Notes: generated by a model not told the origin, from the letters alone. Numbered from the stretch's first letter, positions 48,959-61,398 are shown. The stretch: 64,000 bases of DNA from Lasioglossum baleicum (GCF_051020765.1 NC_134941.1:11160001-11224000), one strand, 5' to 3'. Made by a program: numbers and translations.

Positions 48959-51390
48959 GTGTAAGACAAGGAGAGGTTGAGTGCAAGAAAAGGACAGAAC
49001 GAGACAAACTCGTGCCACCTACTTTCAAGTCGCTGCTAATCCCCTGATACTTACTCCTTATAACATGAAACAGTCAGGAAATTCATTAATAACTCGCTTT
49101 CCGATAATAATTTATAACAATTTATGGTCGGAGAATGTAGACTGGACCATTAGCAACTTTTACAGTACATTTTTGTTTCTAATTGGTCTATTATTAAATA
49201 GTTATTAACAATTTTCCGGACCTCTGTCCATAGTCCATGTCAATATTGACACCATCGTACAAATAAATTGTTTTCTCACTCTCCAGACATAATTTGTGAA
49301 TATTTATGATCAAATAAACTAGAATAGACATCTAGCAACAATCCAGTAGCAACTTTGTATAGATCTGACTCGTATTTAATTAGTTATTAACAATTTTTGT
49401 AGATGGAATTTATTTCTGCTATGCAAGTAATGTGTAAGACAAGGAGAGGTTGAGTGTGCGACAAGGATAGATAGAGTGGCGCGACAGTGTCGCCATCTAT
49501 GGTGGCGGAATTGTGAACTAATTCTCCCTATCCTTCCCATGTGTAAGAGAAGAACGGCGATAGTGTGCGACAAGGACAGAAGAGGTCTCGCTCGTGCCAC
49601 CTACTTCTCCGCGGGTTCTAATCCCCTGGTACTTACCAGGGCCGTAGTAGTAGGAGTACATGAAAGTAAGGAGGTATCCGACAAGGACAGACTTATGCGA
49701 TTTACGGAGAGCGTCAAGGATAACAAGGATAGACTCGAGTTTCGACTGTTTCCAGTCTCGAGAGTGACACGAGCGAGTCTCGCTCTGTCCTTGTCCCCCA
49801 CTCAACCTCTCCTTGTCTTACACATACGGGCATAGGAGAATCAAGTACCCTCCGCAACAATTGTTAATAACTAATTAAATACGAGCCGGATCTACAAAAA
49901 ATTGCTACTGGATCGTTGCTACAGGTCTGTTTTAGTTTATTCCATCATAAATCTTCACAAATTAGGTCCGGAGAGTGAGAAAATAATTTATTATTAAGAT
50001 GGTGTCAATATTTTTCACCTCATTTCTGGACAGAGGTCCGAAAAATTGTTAATAACTATTTAACAACTAACAACATCCATTGAAAAACTATTTGTGAAAG
50101 TAGCAGGAGGTCCACCTTGTATTCTCCAATTGCTAAAGTTTATAAATTGTTGCTGTGAAGCGAATAATTAATGAATCATCGATTAAATTGATGGGCTGGT
50201 GAAGTCGGCCATTGCTGCCGTTGTCGGATACCTCCTCGCATATCATGTGCTCCTGGTAATACCAGGAGATTCTAAGCGCCGAATAAGCGTTTTACACATC
50301 GGGAAAATTAGTTCACAACTCGTCCCAGAGATGGCGACACTGTCGCGCCACTCTCTCTCTCTCTCTCTATCCTTGTCGCACGTTCAACCTCTCCTTGTCT
50401 TACACATTACGGGCATAGGAGAAACAAGTACCCTCCGCAACAATTGTTAATAACTAATTAAATACGAGCCGGATCGACAAAAAATTGCTACTGGATCGTT
50501 GCTAGGGGTCTCTTCTAGTTTCTTCGATCATAAATCTTCACAAATTATGCCAGGAAAGTTAGAAAACCATTTATTTATAAGATGGTGTCAAGATTTTTCT
50601 GCTCACTTCCGGACAGAGGTCCGGAAAATTGTTAATAACTATTCAACAACTAATAAAATCGAATATAAAACTGTACGTGAAAGTTGCTAACTGTCCAGTC
50701 TACATTCTCTGACCATAAATTGTTATAAACTATTATCGGGAGGAGAGTTATTAATGAATTTCCTGACAGTTTCATGTTATCAGGAGTAAGTATCAGGGTA
50801 TTAGCAGTGCCTTGAAAGTAGGTGGCACGAGTCTCGCTCTGTCCTCTTCCCCCACTCAACCTCTCCTTGTCTTACACATTGCGGGAATAGGAGAAACAAA
50901 TACCATCTGCAGAAATTGTTAATAACTAATTAAATACGAGTCAGATCTATACAAAATTGCTACTGAATTGTTGCTAGAGATCTATTCTAGCTTCTTCGAT
51001 CATAAATCTTCACAAATCATGTCTGGAAAGTCAGAAAATAATTTATTTGTTAGATGATGTCAATATTTTTCAGCTTACTTCTGGACAGAGGTCCGGAAAA
51101 TTGTTAATAACTATTTAACAACTAACAAAACCCAATCAAAAAGTATACGTGAAAGTAGCAGAAGGTCCGTCTCGTGTTTCCCAGTCGCTAAAGTTTATTA
51201 ATTGTTACTGAGAAGCGAGTAATTAATGAATCGTCGATTGATTCGACAGATGAGTGAGAGCAGTCTATGTCTGTCCTTGTCGGTCTCCATCAATAGCATA
51301 AGTCTGTCCTTGTCGGCTACTCGGATACCTCCTTGCTTTGCATGTGCGCCTAGTAATACCAGGAGATTCGAAGCGTCGTGAAAAAGTCTA
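48959..51390. repeat. Complex inverted/tandem repeat block
   Basis: A unit starting GTGTAAGACAAGGAGAGGTT occurs in plus orientation at 48959 and 49432. Its inverse AACCTCTCCTTGTCTTACAC ends near 49827, 50408 and 50880. Between them are repeated blocks such as TTGTTAATAACTAATTAAAT, GACAGAGGTCCG.AAAATTG, GCCACCTACTT and AATACCAGGAGATTC. Runs of GACAAGGACAGA-like 12-mers recur throughout. No coding frame of note was found. Confidence 0.8.
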
Positions 51391-51917
51391 CGGAGTCGGT
51401 AATTCAGAGTCTATTTACAGAGTCGGTAATTCACAACCGTATACAGAAAAATACAATTCCATGCAATGTTTGTACTGAAGTACTGATCTTAATTATTGGA
51501 GTGACACGATCTTTCGTAAGGCTGGCACTGTTTATATCAAACAATAATCTTGCACTCTTTCATTGCATCACATTAAATAACATCACACGGATTCATATAA
51601 AATTCTTATAGAAAGGGATTTACTTTTAATAAAGCACAATTAGTACAATTCAAGCATTCTTTTATTCTAAAACATATAAAATTTGTATGACAGAATAATA
51701 GTAAACTCGAGCAGCTCTCGAAATTGGCTGACTGTGTACGGATGATATAAATATATGTATGTATCATGTATGTGTATTTTGTGCATCAGATACGTGCATC
51801 ACAAATGTTACACATTCGTTTCAGAAAAGAATGAGGCGATTGATGCAGCAATCTGGTTCACATCGCTTGGACTCAAAAATCTAGAACGCTATAAAGAAGA
51901 AAAACATTCTAAAGAAA

Positions 51918-52052
51918 CTACATAAATTGTTGACGGTATTCGAGGAATTGTCCACCATGTCTGATGTACGCGTAACCGGTTAGCTCTCGAACGCCACCAA
52001 TTGCGCCGTAACCGTAGCTGTAGCCGTAGCTGGCCGTAGCATTGCGTAGCAT
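51918..52052 (-). CDS. Possible 44-residue Tyr/Gly peptide ORF
   Basis: I do not recognise a family. The frame runs from an ATG at 52052 to TAG at 51918 and contains the residues YGYSYGYGAIGGVRELTGY and IRHGGQFLEYRQQFM. An alternative is that it is the last exon of a spliced gene: a CT-rich tract (about 52085-52102 on this strand) precedes CCAG|CTACGG at its start. A minus-strand AATAAA lies near 51661. Tyr-Gly repeats followed by a non-repetitive end resemble secreted peptide or cuticle-like tails, but chance is quite possible. Confidence 0.25.
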   Translation of the reverse strand: MLRNATASYGYSYGYGAIGGVRELTGYAYIRHGGQFLEYRQQFM

Positions 52053-52884
52053 CACGTACAATCACGTAGCATCGTGATCGAACGTAGAGAGAGAGAGAGA
52101 GCTACGGTATATTTGTATATCTGCCATTTTGCAAGTGGTAAATAGGCGCGGGTCTTTCACTCGTAATCATTATACCAACAACAACGTCGAATATAAATCG
52201 ATCGTGTAACACAACGGTGCGGTTTACGATCAATGGAAGGCAAACATCCGATTCATCGAATGGTTTTCAATTTGATTTCTGCCGTGATCGGAACGCGGAA
52301 TTCACAAGAGCAGATTTCACGTTTTTCTTGTTTCTCTACGTTACCGTCCCGTCTGAACAGTGACTCATAATTCCACGGTAATGACATTTCTGTCCCACGC
52401 GACATTTCCTCTACGTTTCACCTGCTAGTGCTTTTTTCAAGGTCTTCCGTATTTATATGCACCGTAAAGCGATGCAGTTTCGATGCGTCCGCGTGATTCT
52501 CTGAACCGTTTCATTCAACATTTTCCAACAAGATAGATAAACGATTACGTTTCTGTGTTTCGGTTCGATCAGAGAGCCGCGGAGTTTACGCTGGACCATT
52601 CTTCGTTTCGTCGCTTTGTCGCTTCGTCGCATCGTCGATTCATACCCTTCAACGATCCACGTAAGTCCTCCTGCTTCGTATTTAGACATTTTCGCAAGTT
52701 CTATCTTATTCCTACTACGCGCAACAATATTTAATTCGTTCGTGTGTCATTCACGATTCTACTTTCTACGTTCATTGTTTCCCCGATCAGTTTATCAGCG
52801 GTATTATCAATGCGAAGTAGGTTAGATTGACGTTGCTCCGATCCTTTTTGGTGATCCTTTGGTGTACCTGTTTTGCACCTACAC

Positions 52885-53141
52885 TACTGTGCAAAAGAAA
52901 GACGCACCGGGTATAATTATAAGATATAATGACAAACAACATCTTTATGTAGAAATTGTATTGCACAATGATTGATTTATTGCATTTAAAATATTAGATA
53001 ATCCGCAATAACACATTATAATTCTCAGAATTATTCAATTAAACAGTGGAATCCGTTTTCAAAACTTACTGTGATCTTATTTGATTTTTTACGCTTTTCT
53101 ATTAAATATGGCTAGGTGCTTTTTTCTTTTGCACAGCAGTA
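52885..53141. repeat. Tc1/mariner-like MITE
   Basis: TA-flanked inverted ends TACTGTGCAAAAGAAAGACG and CTTTTGCACAGCAGTA bound about 257 bp of AT-rich DNA with no coding sequence. It lies 280 bp upstream of the nudE ATG. Confidence 0.75.
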
Positions 53142-53420
53142 TATACAGAGCAATCACAGTTTTGTTGTCTTCGTTCTTTCTGTTTGTAGTTTTGATTTAA
53201 CGAAAGCAACGAAACTTTCACCATGCCGAGCATAACATCTAATGTACCGTTGACGAAAATATTTATGTTATATGTATTCGTGTATTAGCATCATGAATAA
53301 ACCGATCTATTTCGTTGATAGGATGTTCCAGTACCATTGGTAAAATAGAAGAGATAGCGACTGTCATCTGCTTTCAACACGACAATTTGAAATTTAAACA
53401 AATTTGGAAATATTAGTAAA

Positions 53421-56400
53421 ATGATGGACATCGACCCTCCAAAGTTTGTCTCCAAGGATGACGAGGTTCTGTATTGGAAAGATCTTGCGCATCAACTACA
53501 CAGAAGGTAAGTTTGAACTTGGAAAGTTTTATTCTGGAAACACTGTGGAATCTATGCTACAAGATAAAAGTTCATTGTTCTATGATTGTAGAAAAGAAGA
53601 TACAGAAAGGGAATTGGAAGAGTTTCAAGAACACTCACAATTGTTAGAGAAGGAATTAGAAGCATCTCTGGAGCAAGAGGGGAAAAGTAATAGAGAACTA
53701 CGACAACGAAATATTAGACTTGCCACCGAGGTGGAACAATTGAGAACGAGACTAGATCAGCAAACGTCGGACTGTGCAATGTTTCAAGGAAAGGCTCAAG
53801 ATTTACAAGCGCAACACGATCATTTATTAAAGTATATAAGGGAATTGGAGCAGAAGAATGACGATTTAGAAAGAGCTCACAGGTACTTGAATGCAAACAT
53901 CCCGGAGAATAAACACAAGTTTGTTTAAAGGGGTAGACTTGTTTCTAGGATTGCCAGGGTGCGAGATGCGTCTTCTCATTTCTAATTTGCATTATTCGAC
54001 AGCATGTAGCTGTCGCAGCTATATAAAAATAGCTACATGTTTTCGAATAATGCAAATTACGCCTCGTAAACGTAAAAGTAGGACTTTTGAAGGAGACAGT
54101 GGTCTACATTAATCTTTTATCTAGCGCTTTCGACTACTGAAAATCCCCATCTTTGCATTATCCAGAATTGAGTAGACGCATCCCGCACCCTTGCAAACCT
54201 GGAAACGAGTCTACCCTCTCAAATAAAAAGGATTACGATCCGTTTATTTCTCTTCTTAGGATAAATAGGGTAACGGAAGAGGAGATAGAAGCTAAGCTTA
54301 ATTCGGCTATCGAGAAGAATGCTTTACTGGAATCGGAACTTGATGAGAAAGAAGGCCTAAAAGTTATAGTTCAGAGATTAATGGACGAAATTAGAGGTCA
54401 AACGAATAACATAACACTCGAGCCTGCTGGAGATTTACGTGATTTTAATAATAAACATTGTTGCAGACTTAAAGCAAGAGATTCAAGTCCAAGAAAGGCA
54501 TCAACCAGATAACGATAAGTCCGCCGACAGAGTTCGTAATCATGTCGATAGTAATAAGCTACAAGTTGAATTGGAAACTCATATATCATCCCCCCCGATA
54601 GTACAACAATCCATACCTCCAAGTAATACAACTTCACCACTAAAAAGTAAGATACATAATACATTTCGTAAAACTAAGCGCATGTTTTGCTTTGGACCTA
54701 AAAGATGATCTTTAATAATCTGAAACTGAAGAAGATCGACGAGAATAATTATTAATTACTAAATCGAGATCGATATAAGCTGCGAGCAATAAATGGATGC
54801 AAAGTTTAATTATCGAATCGCAAATTTATATTTTTTTGTATGTTATATAATTTTTGTTCGATGATAAATCAGATTTGTTTATCAACAACATTCGAGACTT
54901 ATTAAAAACAACTTTTTGCTCAATCTTGACTTTCATGCTTCAATAACATTCTTCTATGTGCTTTAATGAATTTTATCTCTCTGTGTGTGTGTGTGTATAT
55001 ATACATATACATATGTCTATATAAATATACATATATATATACGACATTGTTAATAACGCAAAATAAAAATTATTTTAACAAACTTGTTCTTTATTTTAGT
55101 TTCTAAAAAGAAAGAAATATATTGTGCATCCAACTTGCATGTAGACTATTTTTTTTATTTATTCATGTGGAAATATCGTGTTATTCGGTAGATGAATTCT
55201 CTATAAGTTTGATATTTTCATATTATGTACCTGTAGTAATTTTTGTCTTTTCCTGTTTGCGATTAGTTGGAAACAGAGTGGTAGGGGGTGTAACTGGGAA
55301 CAACAATAACAATAATAACGTGAACCCACCGTTGGCACCGTGCACACGAATATTAGCAATGAATATGATCGGTGACCTTATGAGGAAAGTTGGAGTAAGT
55401 ATCTCTTTTTATTATATACATACGTACACCTTATGTTTGTTTTACATGTTGAGTACACACTATGACGTACATTGAAGTAGCTTGAAGCATGGCTTGTATA
55501 CCCTGAACTTTTTAAAGTGCGCATCGGTCGCCGTAAATATTGTTTCTAAGCACTAGGCGACTGTTCCACTTGGCATGATATTCTTTTAATTTTCGAACCG
55601 TCAGTATTCCCCTGAACCCTAGATAAAATACGTTTGAAATTACACGAAAATTAGTACGTACGTTAGATCAGTAATGAGCAACCGGCGGCCATGGTTTTCA
55701 ATACATTGTTCTTACTTACTGGCTACTTTTCCTATTATTCGACAGTCTTCGCTGAACTGCGTCGGAAAACACATTCTTCATATAACGATCGAGTATTTTC
55801 CTATTTTGCTATACGATTATCTTTTTACTTGTATAAATGAAAGTGCTGTCTGTTTCATATGCAGTGAGAAAATATCTCTGTTGAAGAAATATAATATTAA
55901 GAGACATTATAAAAGTAAACTTTCTTTAAAATTAAATAATTTGCAAGGACAGTTACAAACAGTTACAAGCGAAGTTAAATTTAAAGCCACCAAACCGAAA
56001 ATCTGCTGACATTTACCAGCTGTACCGTAAACTCGTTTCTAGGATTGCAAGGATGGGGGATAGGTCTTCTCATTTCTCGATAATGCAAAGATGGGGTTTT
56101 TGACTAGTCGAACGATAAAGCTAGATAAAAGATCAATCTAGGCCGCAGTTGCACCCAAATTTCGTATTTTAACGTTTACGAGGCAAAATTTGCAGTAAAC
56201 GTAAAAATAGGACTTTTAAGTATGATTACTGAAAAACCCTGTCTTTATATTATCGAGAAATGAGAAGGCTCATTCCGCACCCATGCAATCCTGGAAATGA
56301 GAGTCTACCCCTTTAAATTATTTGGTCAAAGTCATTGATCAATCTTTGAATGGCCAAACACTTTTATAATGTTAACATAAGCGTAAATATAGACTGGAAT

Positions 56401-59400
56401 TGGAGCTGGCAATGCAACAAAGTATTTAATAATGTGTTCGTTGCAGCATACGCATAGTATTAGGTTTCCATTTTTGGCCCACTGCAGTCTGCGGGTTGCT
56501 CATCACTGCGTTAGATTATGATTTTGGTAGCGTGACGTAGCTGGTGTGTTGGTAGCTTGACAGGTGGGTCTGCATGGAGTGTAGGAGGGTAAAGTGCACT
56601 TGTCTGGGTGGGAAAAAAACAGTGTCCGCTACACCTACCGATTTACCATCAGTCCAGGCTCATACACCTACTCAATGTATACAACAACAACCCAGATCAA
56701 CCAAGTGCTGACCAAGTCTCCATGATACCTCACCGTTAAATTATTTTCTGCATTCTAGCGACACAGGTCTTTATTTGGATTCTTTTGCTTTGAACTACAT
56801 TCTTTCGTTATTGTACATACGCTTTATCTCCTACTTTCCCGACCAAATTGTCCTAAGCGTAAATATACCAGTGTGTTCGTAGATATGTATGTAGATATGT
56901 AGAGAAGCAAAAACATATGGGCTGATATACCAACAATAACAATACATTTGTAACACTACAATGCATTAACGATAACTGTTTAATCGACACAGGCATTGGA
57001 GAATAAGCTAAACACGTGTCAAAATCCATCTCGGGAGGAACAAGCTGTCCGTGATCTCTACAGGTAACATTAGAGCATTGTTATAATGTTGAAAAATTAT
57101 GTCATTGTACCGTTATCTTTGTGCACTGCGTGTACATGTAGCAAATGGTATCATGTATCAATATCGAGGATTAATACAAATCTTTTTTTTAGCAAACTGT
57201 CTGTCGTTAGTAGATTACGGATCTTTATGCAAAATAAAAATGTTTTGCATTGATTGTGGGAAGCAGGTATAACATAAAAATTGATTTCATCCCTTAACGA
57301 TTTTGTTACATTAAAAGCAACATTACAACATTCTTGAATTTTTAAAATCTTTTACTGTCTCATATTTCGCCCCGCCAATTTCTTCATAAATGCATAAAGA
57401 TCCGCAGTCTAGTCATTAGTTTGATCAAATTATGTTTCGTGCAATTGCCGAGAAATTGATAAATTACCGATACACAGTGATACATGATAATTGTTAAATC
57501 AATCGTACTTATTTAGTTCTATGTTCGCCCTTTACGTACATAGTGCTTCCTGCGAATGCTAAAACCATGAATTTGTGTATAATCAAGGCTCCCAATGACC
57601 CCGGTTCACTAGTGTTTTACTATGAAAGTTCAAAATATCTCATAAGACTGCATTACGTTTTATAAAGTCCATCTTTTCGCTTGCGCTACTAATTTAGACA
57701 GTGCATCCTTCTTCTTTTCTCACATTGTCCTAATTCTAAGGCGTGTTGCGTCTTTTAGTTGTTAGTAGATACATCTCTGAGACAAAAGCGATCAAAATTA
57801 ATCAGTACCACGATAGGAGATAAGGTTTATAATTTTTTCTTTTAAATTGTTCGATTTCTCTTTAACGCGACTTAATAACTTCCAGTTCTGTAATCGTACT
57901 TTATTGTTCGTGAAATTTTAATATAGGTGTAGGTGAATACCGAATTGCATTTAATTTGTTGAATTTTTCTTTGTGATATTCTTAGTTTCGTGAATATCGA
58001 ACACGGTCTCAACAATTTCAATCGGAAAAGTTCTCTGAGGAATATCTTTATTTTTTTTTAACTTTTTCGGACGACTCGGTTAGACAAAAATTATTGAGAC
58101 CTTTGATCATTTTATATTTGTGCTGGCTCGACTGTTTCATTTTATCTCTAAGTTAATTAGTATTACTTTATTGTGCAATGTAAATTGTATAATTATTTGA
58201 CGTATCATCTGAAAAGTGTCTTGTTCGTTTAAATATAATTTATGTACGTTCATGTTACTGTAAAGCTTCTATATATATTAGGTTGAGCCAACAACGTGTT
58301 GTAATATGTATATTTCTCTAATCTTACTTTGAGATAGTACGTCATGAAATTTAAATACATAGTAATATAAGTGACTTGTAAATAACAGATATACATACAT
58401 GAATATGCATATCCAGAGAATTATGCTTGTACAAGGGCAATAACGTGACTCGAAAATTTGCAGAACAAACTATGGCTCAATCTATGTTTAGTCGTGCTCA
58501 ATTAATTTTCATAGACTTCGCTCGCAGACTTGTCCTGAAATTTTCACAAAAATGAATTCAAAGAATCAACACACAATTGCGTAATACAACGTCAATTGTT
58601 GCAATTTACGTTCTCCCTGCATGAGATGTATATGTCACTAATCATCATCATAGAATAAAATTTTTCATTATGTCTCTCTCTCTGTGTGTGTGTGTACATG
58701 CGTGTGTATAATATCAAAACGTTTGAAGGTATTCGAAATTGCACAATATAGAACTAGTATTTCATCAGTTTCACGTAGATCGTGCATTAGTCATTTAATG
58801 CGAATAAGATTAATCTTGAAGGTAGGGTGAAGGTACCAATTACAATAAATAACATGAAGTACCTATTAGTATTACTTTATTTTGAACAATAAAATTGATG
58901 TTTTAGCTTTGTATATAAATTAAAAGCATTATAATCATTTTTGTTTAAGGTATAGAAAACATTAGTTGCAAAACTTATTCCCTGGGACAACACAATTTTT
59001 CGTTTCCGATTTAAAAAAAATGCTAAGGAACTGTGATACACCAGAAGATAATGATTTTATTGTGCTACGGCACACAAAAGAAAATTAATTAATTTATTTG
59101 TTATCAGAAATTTCTTGTGTCCGGTGAATAGGACCAAAGCTTTGTTAATATTTCTTCTATTTTAACTTCTACTTTTTAACAAAATCGTCCAGAAAAATTG
59201 GACGACACAAAAGAAAGGTTGATAATCAATCGTTTATCACAAATGATGCAAAATAATTTACAGAATAACTACAGGTAACTGGTACCTTTACGTATGAATT
59301 GCAAATCCTCAAGTATTCTCTTACTCGCATCGACATATGTATATGCATGCTGTGTATAGGCGATGCACAATTCATAAATAATATGTACAGCATTTCTCAA

Positions 59401-59681
59401 TCTTTCACTGTGTTGTTAACATTGCGTGCACTATAGTTGTGTGCGATTGAAATAGTAGTAAAATGGGAAAACTTGAGAACAAACAATAGAATACGTCAGA
59501 AAAGAACGATATTTGGGAAGACGATTGGGAAGCGCTGATAAAATTAAATGTGCATTCGAGAATCATAAATCATAGTCCTCAGTGTTAAGTTGGTAATTGA
59601 AGAATATTAAATTTTTTAATTAGGGCTAGGCGGCAGGTACGAGGCTTTGCCTCTGGAAACAGCAACCACATTCGATTATAA
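53421..59681 (+). CDS. nudE: NudE (NDE1/NDEL1 ortholog)
   Basis: This is a dynein regulator that binds LIS1 and the dynein intermediate chain in mitosis and nuclear positioning. Exons 53421..53506, 53592..53882, 54260..54396, 54467..54646, 55267..55394, 56993..57063 and 59624..59681 give 951 bp and 316 residues. The N-terminus DDEVLYWKDLAHQLHRR matches the family start. Residues to about 170 form a long coiled coil (ERELEEFQEHSQLLEKELEA, QKYIRELEQ-like LLKYIRELEQKNDDLERAHR) and then IEKNALLESELDEKEGL. A Ser/Pro and Asn-rich linker follows. The conserved C-terminal helix RILAMNMIGDLMRKVGALEN comes next. The last exon (ARRQVRGFASGNSNHIRL) is inferred from phase and is less certain. Reading through the donor at 54647 gives an alternative end at 54708. 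Introns carry a family 1 MITE, a hAT element and a family 3 MITE. Confidence 0.9.
53924..54222. repeat. TTAA palindromic MITE, family 1 (copy f)
   Basis: It lies in nudE intron 2, between TTAAAGGGGTAGACTTG and CGAGTCTACCCTC. The inner arms carry CTAATTTGCATTATTCGAC and AATAATGCAAATTACGCC. The insertion makes up about 80% of a 377-bp intron. Confidence 0.8.
55669..56508 (+). mobile_element. hAT-type transposon with partial zinc-finger ORF (840 bp)
   Basis: The left end CAGTAATGAGCAACC and inverted right end CAGTGATGAGCAACC form 15-bp TIRs. The 8-bp duplication CGTTAGAT is perfect on both sides (55661-55668 and 56509-56516). Within it, the frame at 55674-56009 contains ESAVCFICSEKISLLKKYN plus IKRHYKSK, a C-x2-C...H-type zinc finger like the N-terminus of GTF2IRD2/ZBED-related hAT transposases. 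The catalytic region is absent, so it is non-autonomous. A family 1 MITE is nested at about 56024-56316. Confidence 0.87.
56024..56316. repeat. TTAA palindromic MITE, family 1 (copy g), nested in the hAT element
   Basis: It runs from GTAAACTCGTTTCTAGGATT to GAGTCTACCCCTTTAA, with the inner AGCTAGATAAAAGATCAATC arm. Its inverse counterpart is shortened. Confidence 0.7.
57211..57411. repeat. TA-flanked MITE, family 3
   Basis: It lies in the last nudE intron and spans from TAGATTACGGATCTTTATGC to GCATAAAGATCCGCAGTCTA, about 201 bp, one of the best preserved right ends of this family. Confidence 0.8.
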
Positions 59682-61398
59682 ACAACGGATAATATTCCAA
59701 CATAACATTTTTACTTCACACGACATACATATATCTTTTATGCCTGTTAATTTGTTTTAGTTCTAATTCAAATCTCGGTTATTAATTTATTTGTGAATTT
59801 GTAGTAGGGTGAGAATTATTTGTCTCTATCGTACTATACTTATTATTTAGATCTAATAATTGTAGAATTGTACGACTCCTCCCCTTCGTACTGGAGAGAG
59901 ACTCAGCAAATTGTAGAAATTATTTTCCGTTTTTTACCGATATTATTTAAAAAACATATACTTAACAATGGTATATATGAACTTTGTAAATATTTTAATT
60001 TTTAACTATAAATTTGATAACGTGATAATCGCAAACTCGTAGTACTGTTGCGTTGTATAGGTATTCACAATTGATACTAGATAATTAATTTGTGAGCTAT
60101 TATTTTCAGTTCATAATTTTAATACGATTTAGGAAACAATGTTGTAATGTCTAGTGCAAATTTAGCTTTTAGAGTAAGTTAGATACACGTCTATTTTTAA
60201 TAAGAAACGAATGAATTTTCTCATGCGTCGTGAAGTAGTTCAGTTTGATACTTCGGAACATATAAAAAAAGTTATCGATACTAGATATTTCAACATAATT
60301 TGTGCGCCTTCACGCCACTTGCATAATTTCAAATAGCTTCGGATCTCTGAATATTTATACAAAGTAGAAAGTATACTAACACCACTAAATAAAAAAATGT
60401 ATTATCGAATAAGAAAATTTTGTCGATCCTTACTAGAATTTCGCTTAGTAAATGTAATACAAATAAAATTTATTCAAACGAACTTTCCACCGTATCGTTA
60501 ATACCAAGCTGATTGCGAACTAGATATTCAAATGACGCTGACACCCAAATAATAGCAACTAAATAGGAGACCTTTGTAACATAAATTTGTAAAAGTAAAA
60601 TTACAATATTTGTAAAATAAAGATATTTGTAAACAGTCTTCGAACGAGTATTTATGAATTCGAATTCATCGAGAGTTGATTCGTGGAGTGGTGTGTCTAA
60701 TACCTATAAAGAGACAAAGGTAGGTTACTCTTATTTTAAAGATTTATTTATGAAACGTTTATCTTTACACGAACAATGAGTACTTGGCTGATTGAAATGT
60801 TCTATGTAATTTTCATACAACCAGAGTTCTAGCATAATAAACACTACTTTGGATCCCTATAAAGAAACTGTCTTACATCCTAATGCAGAGTTTCGCTATG
60901 TATTATACCAATAATGATAATGATGACGTTATGTGTTGCAATAATGACAAATACAATATAACAGGATCGTATAATGAGAAACTAAAGATGTTTTCTTTTT
61001 CTATTCTTACCAATATTTGCGAGACGATTCGACGTGTCTTTTATCAATATTATTGTTTTGCGCTCGTTTCTCGAGAAGTTGCATTGAATTAAAAGATCAA
61101 CAATATCATTATTCGTAATAAATTATTTTTGCAAACGAACGCGCAGTCTTTGTGTGTTACGAAAAAATTATGCGCCGAAAGCAAAGACTACCAAACATAG
61201 ACGACAATAATTTTCTGTCGATCTAAAACAGCTCCAAAAATCTATGCACCTATCGTAAGGATGAACTTGTACACTTTTTTGTAGAGTACAACATAATACA
61301 TAGTCTGGAATGAAAATGCTCCATCCAGGATAGTTATGAATGATAATAATTAATAATAATAGTAGTAGTAAATGGTATGTGTGGGAGTTACATATTAT
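59682..61398. other. Convergent intergenic region, AT-rich
   Basis: It holds the presumed 3' UTRs of nudE (+) and histone H3.3 (-). AATAAA signals on the plus strand occur near 60475 and 60607. Its short open frames have no coding character. Confidence 0.5.

Larger units (their letters stand above)
48517..53420. other. Repeat-rich intergenic region
   Basis: Nothing in this 4.9 kb is a recognised gene. It holds the complex repeat block (48959-51390), a possible 44-residue Tyr/Gly ORF (51918-52052), an AG microsatellite (about 52085-52102), and a Tc1-like MITE (52885-53141) before nudE. Confidence 0.5.

Noticed and set aside
49376..50450. Several open frames in the repeat block
   Set aside because: They follow the repeat units in both orientations and have low-complexity, transposon-like composition; nothing suggests a protein.
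48959..51390. CRISPR-like repeat array
   Set aside because: Repeat units are hundreds of bases long, inverted and irregular, in an animal genome.
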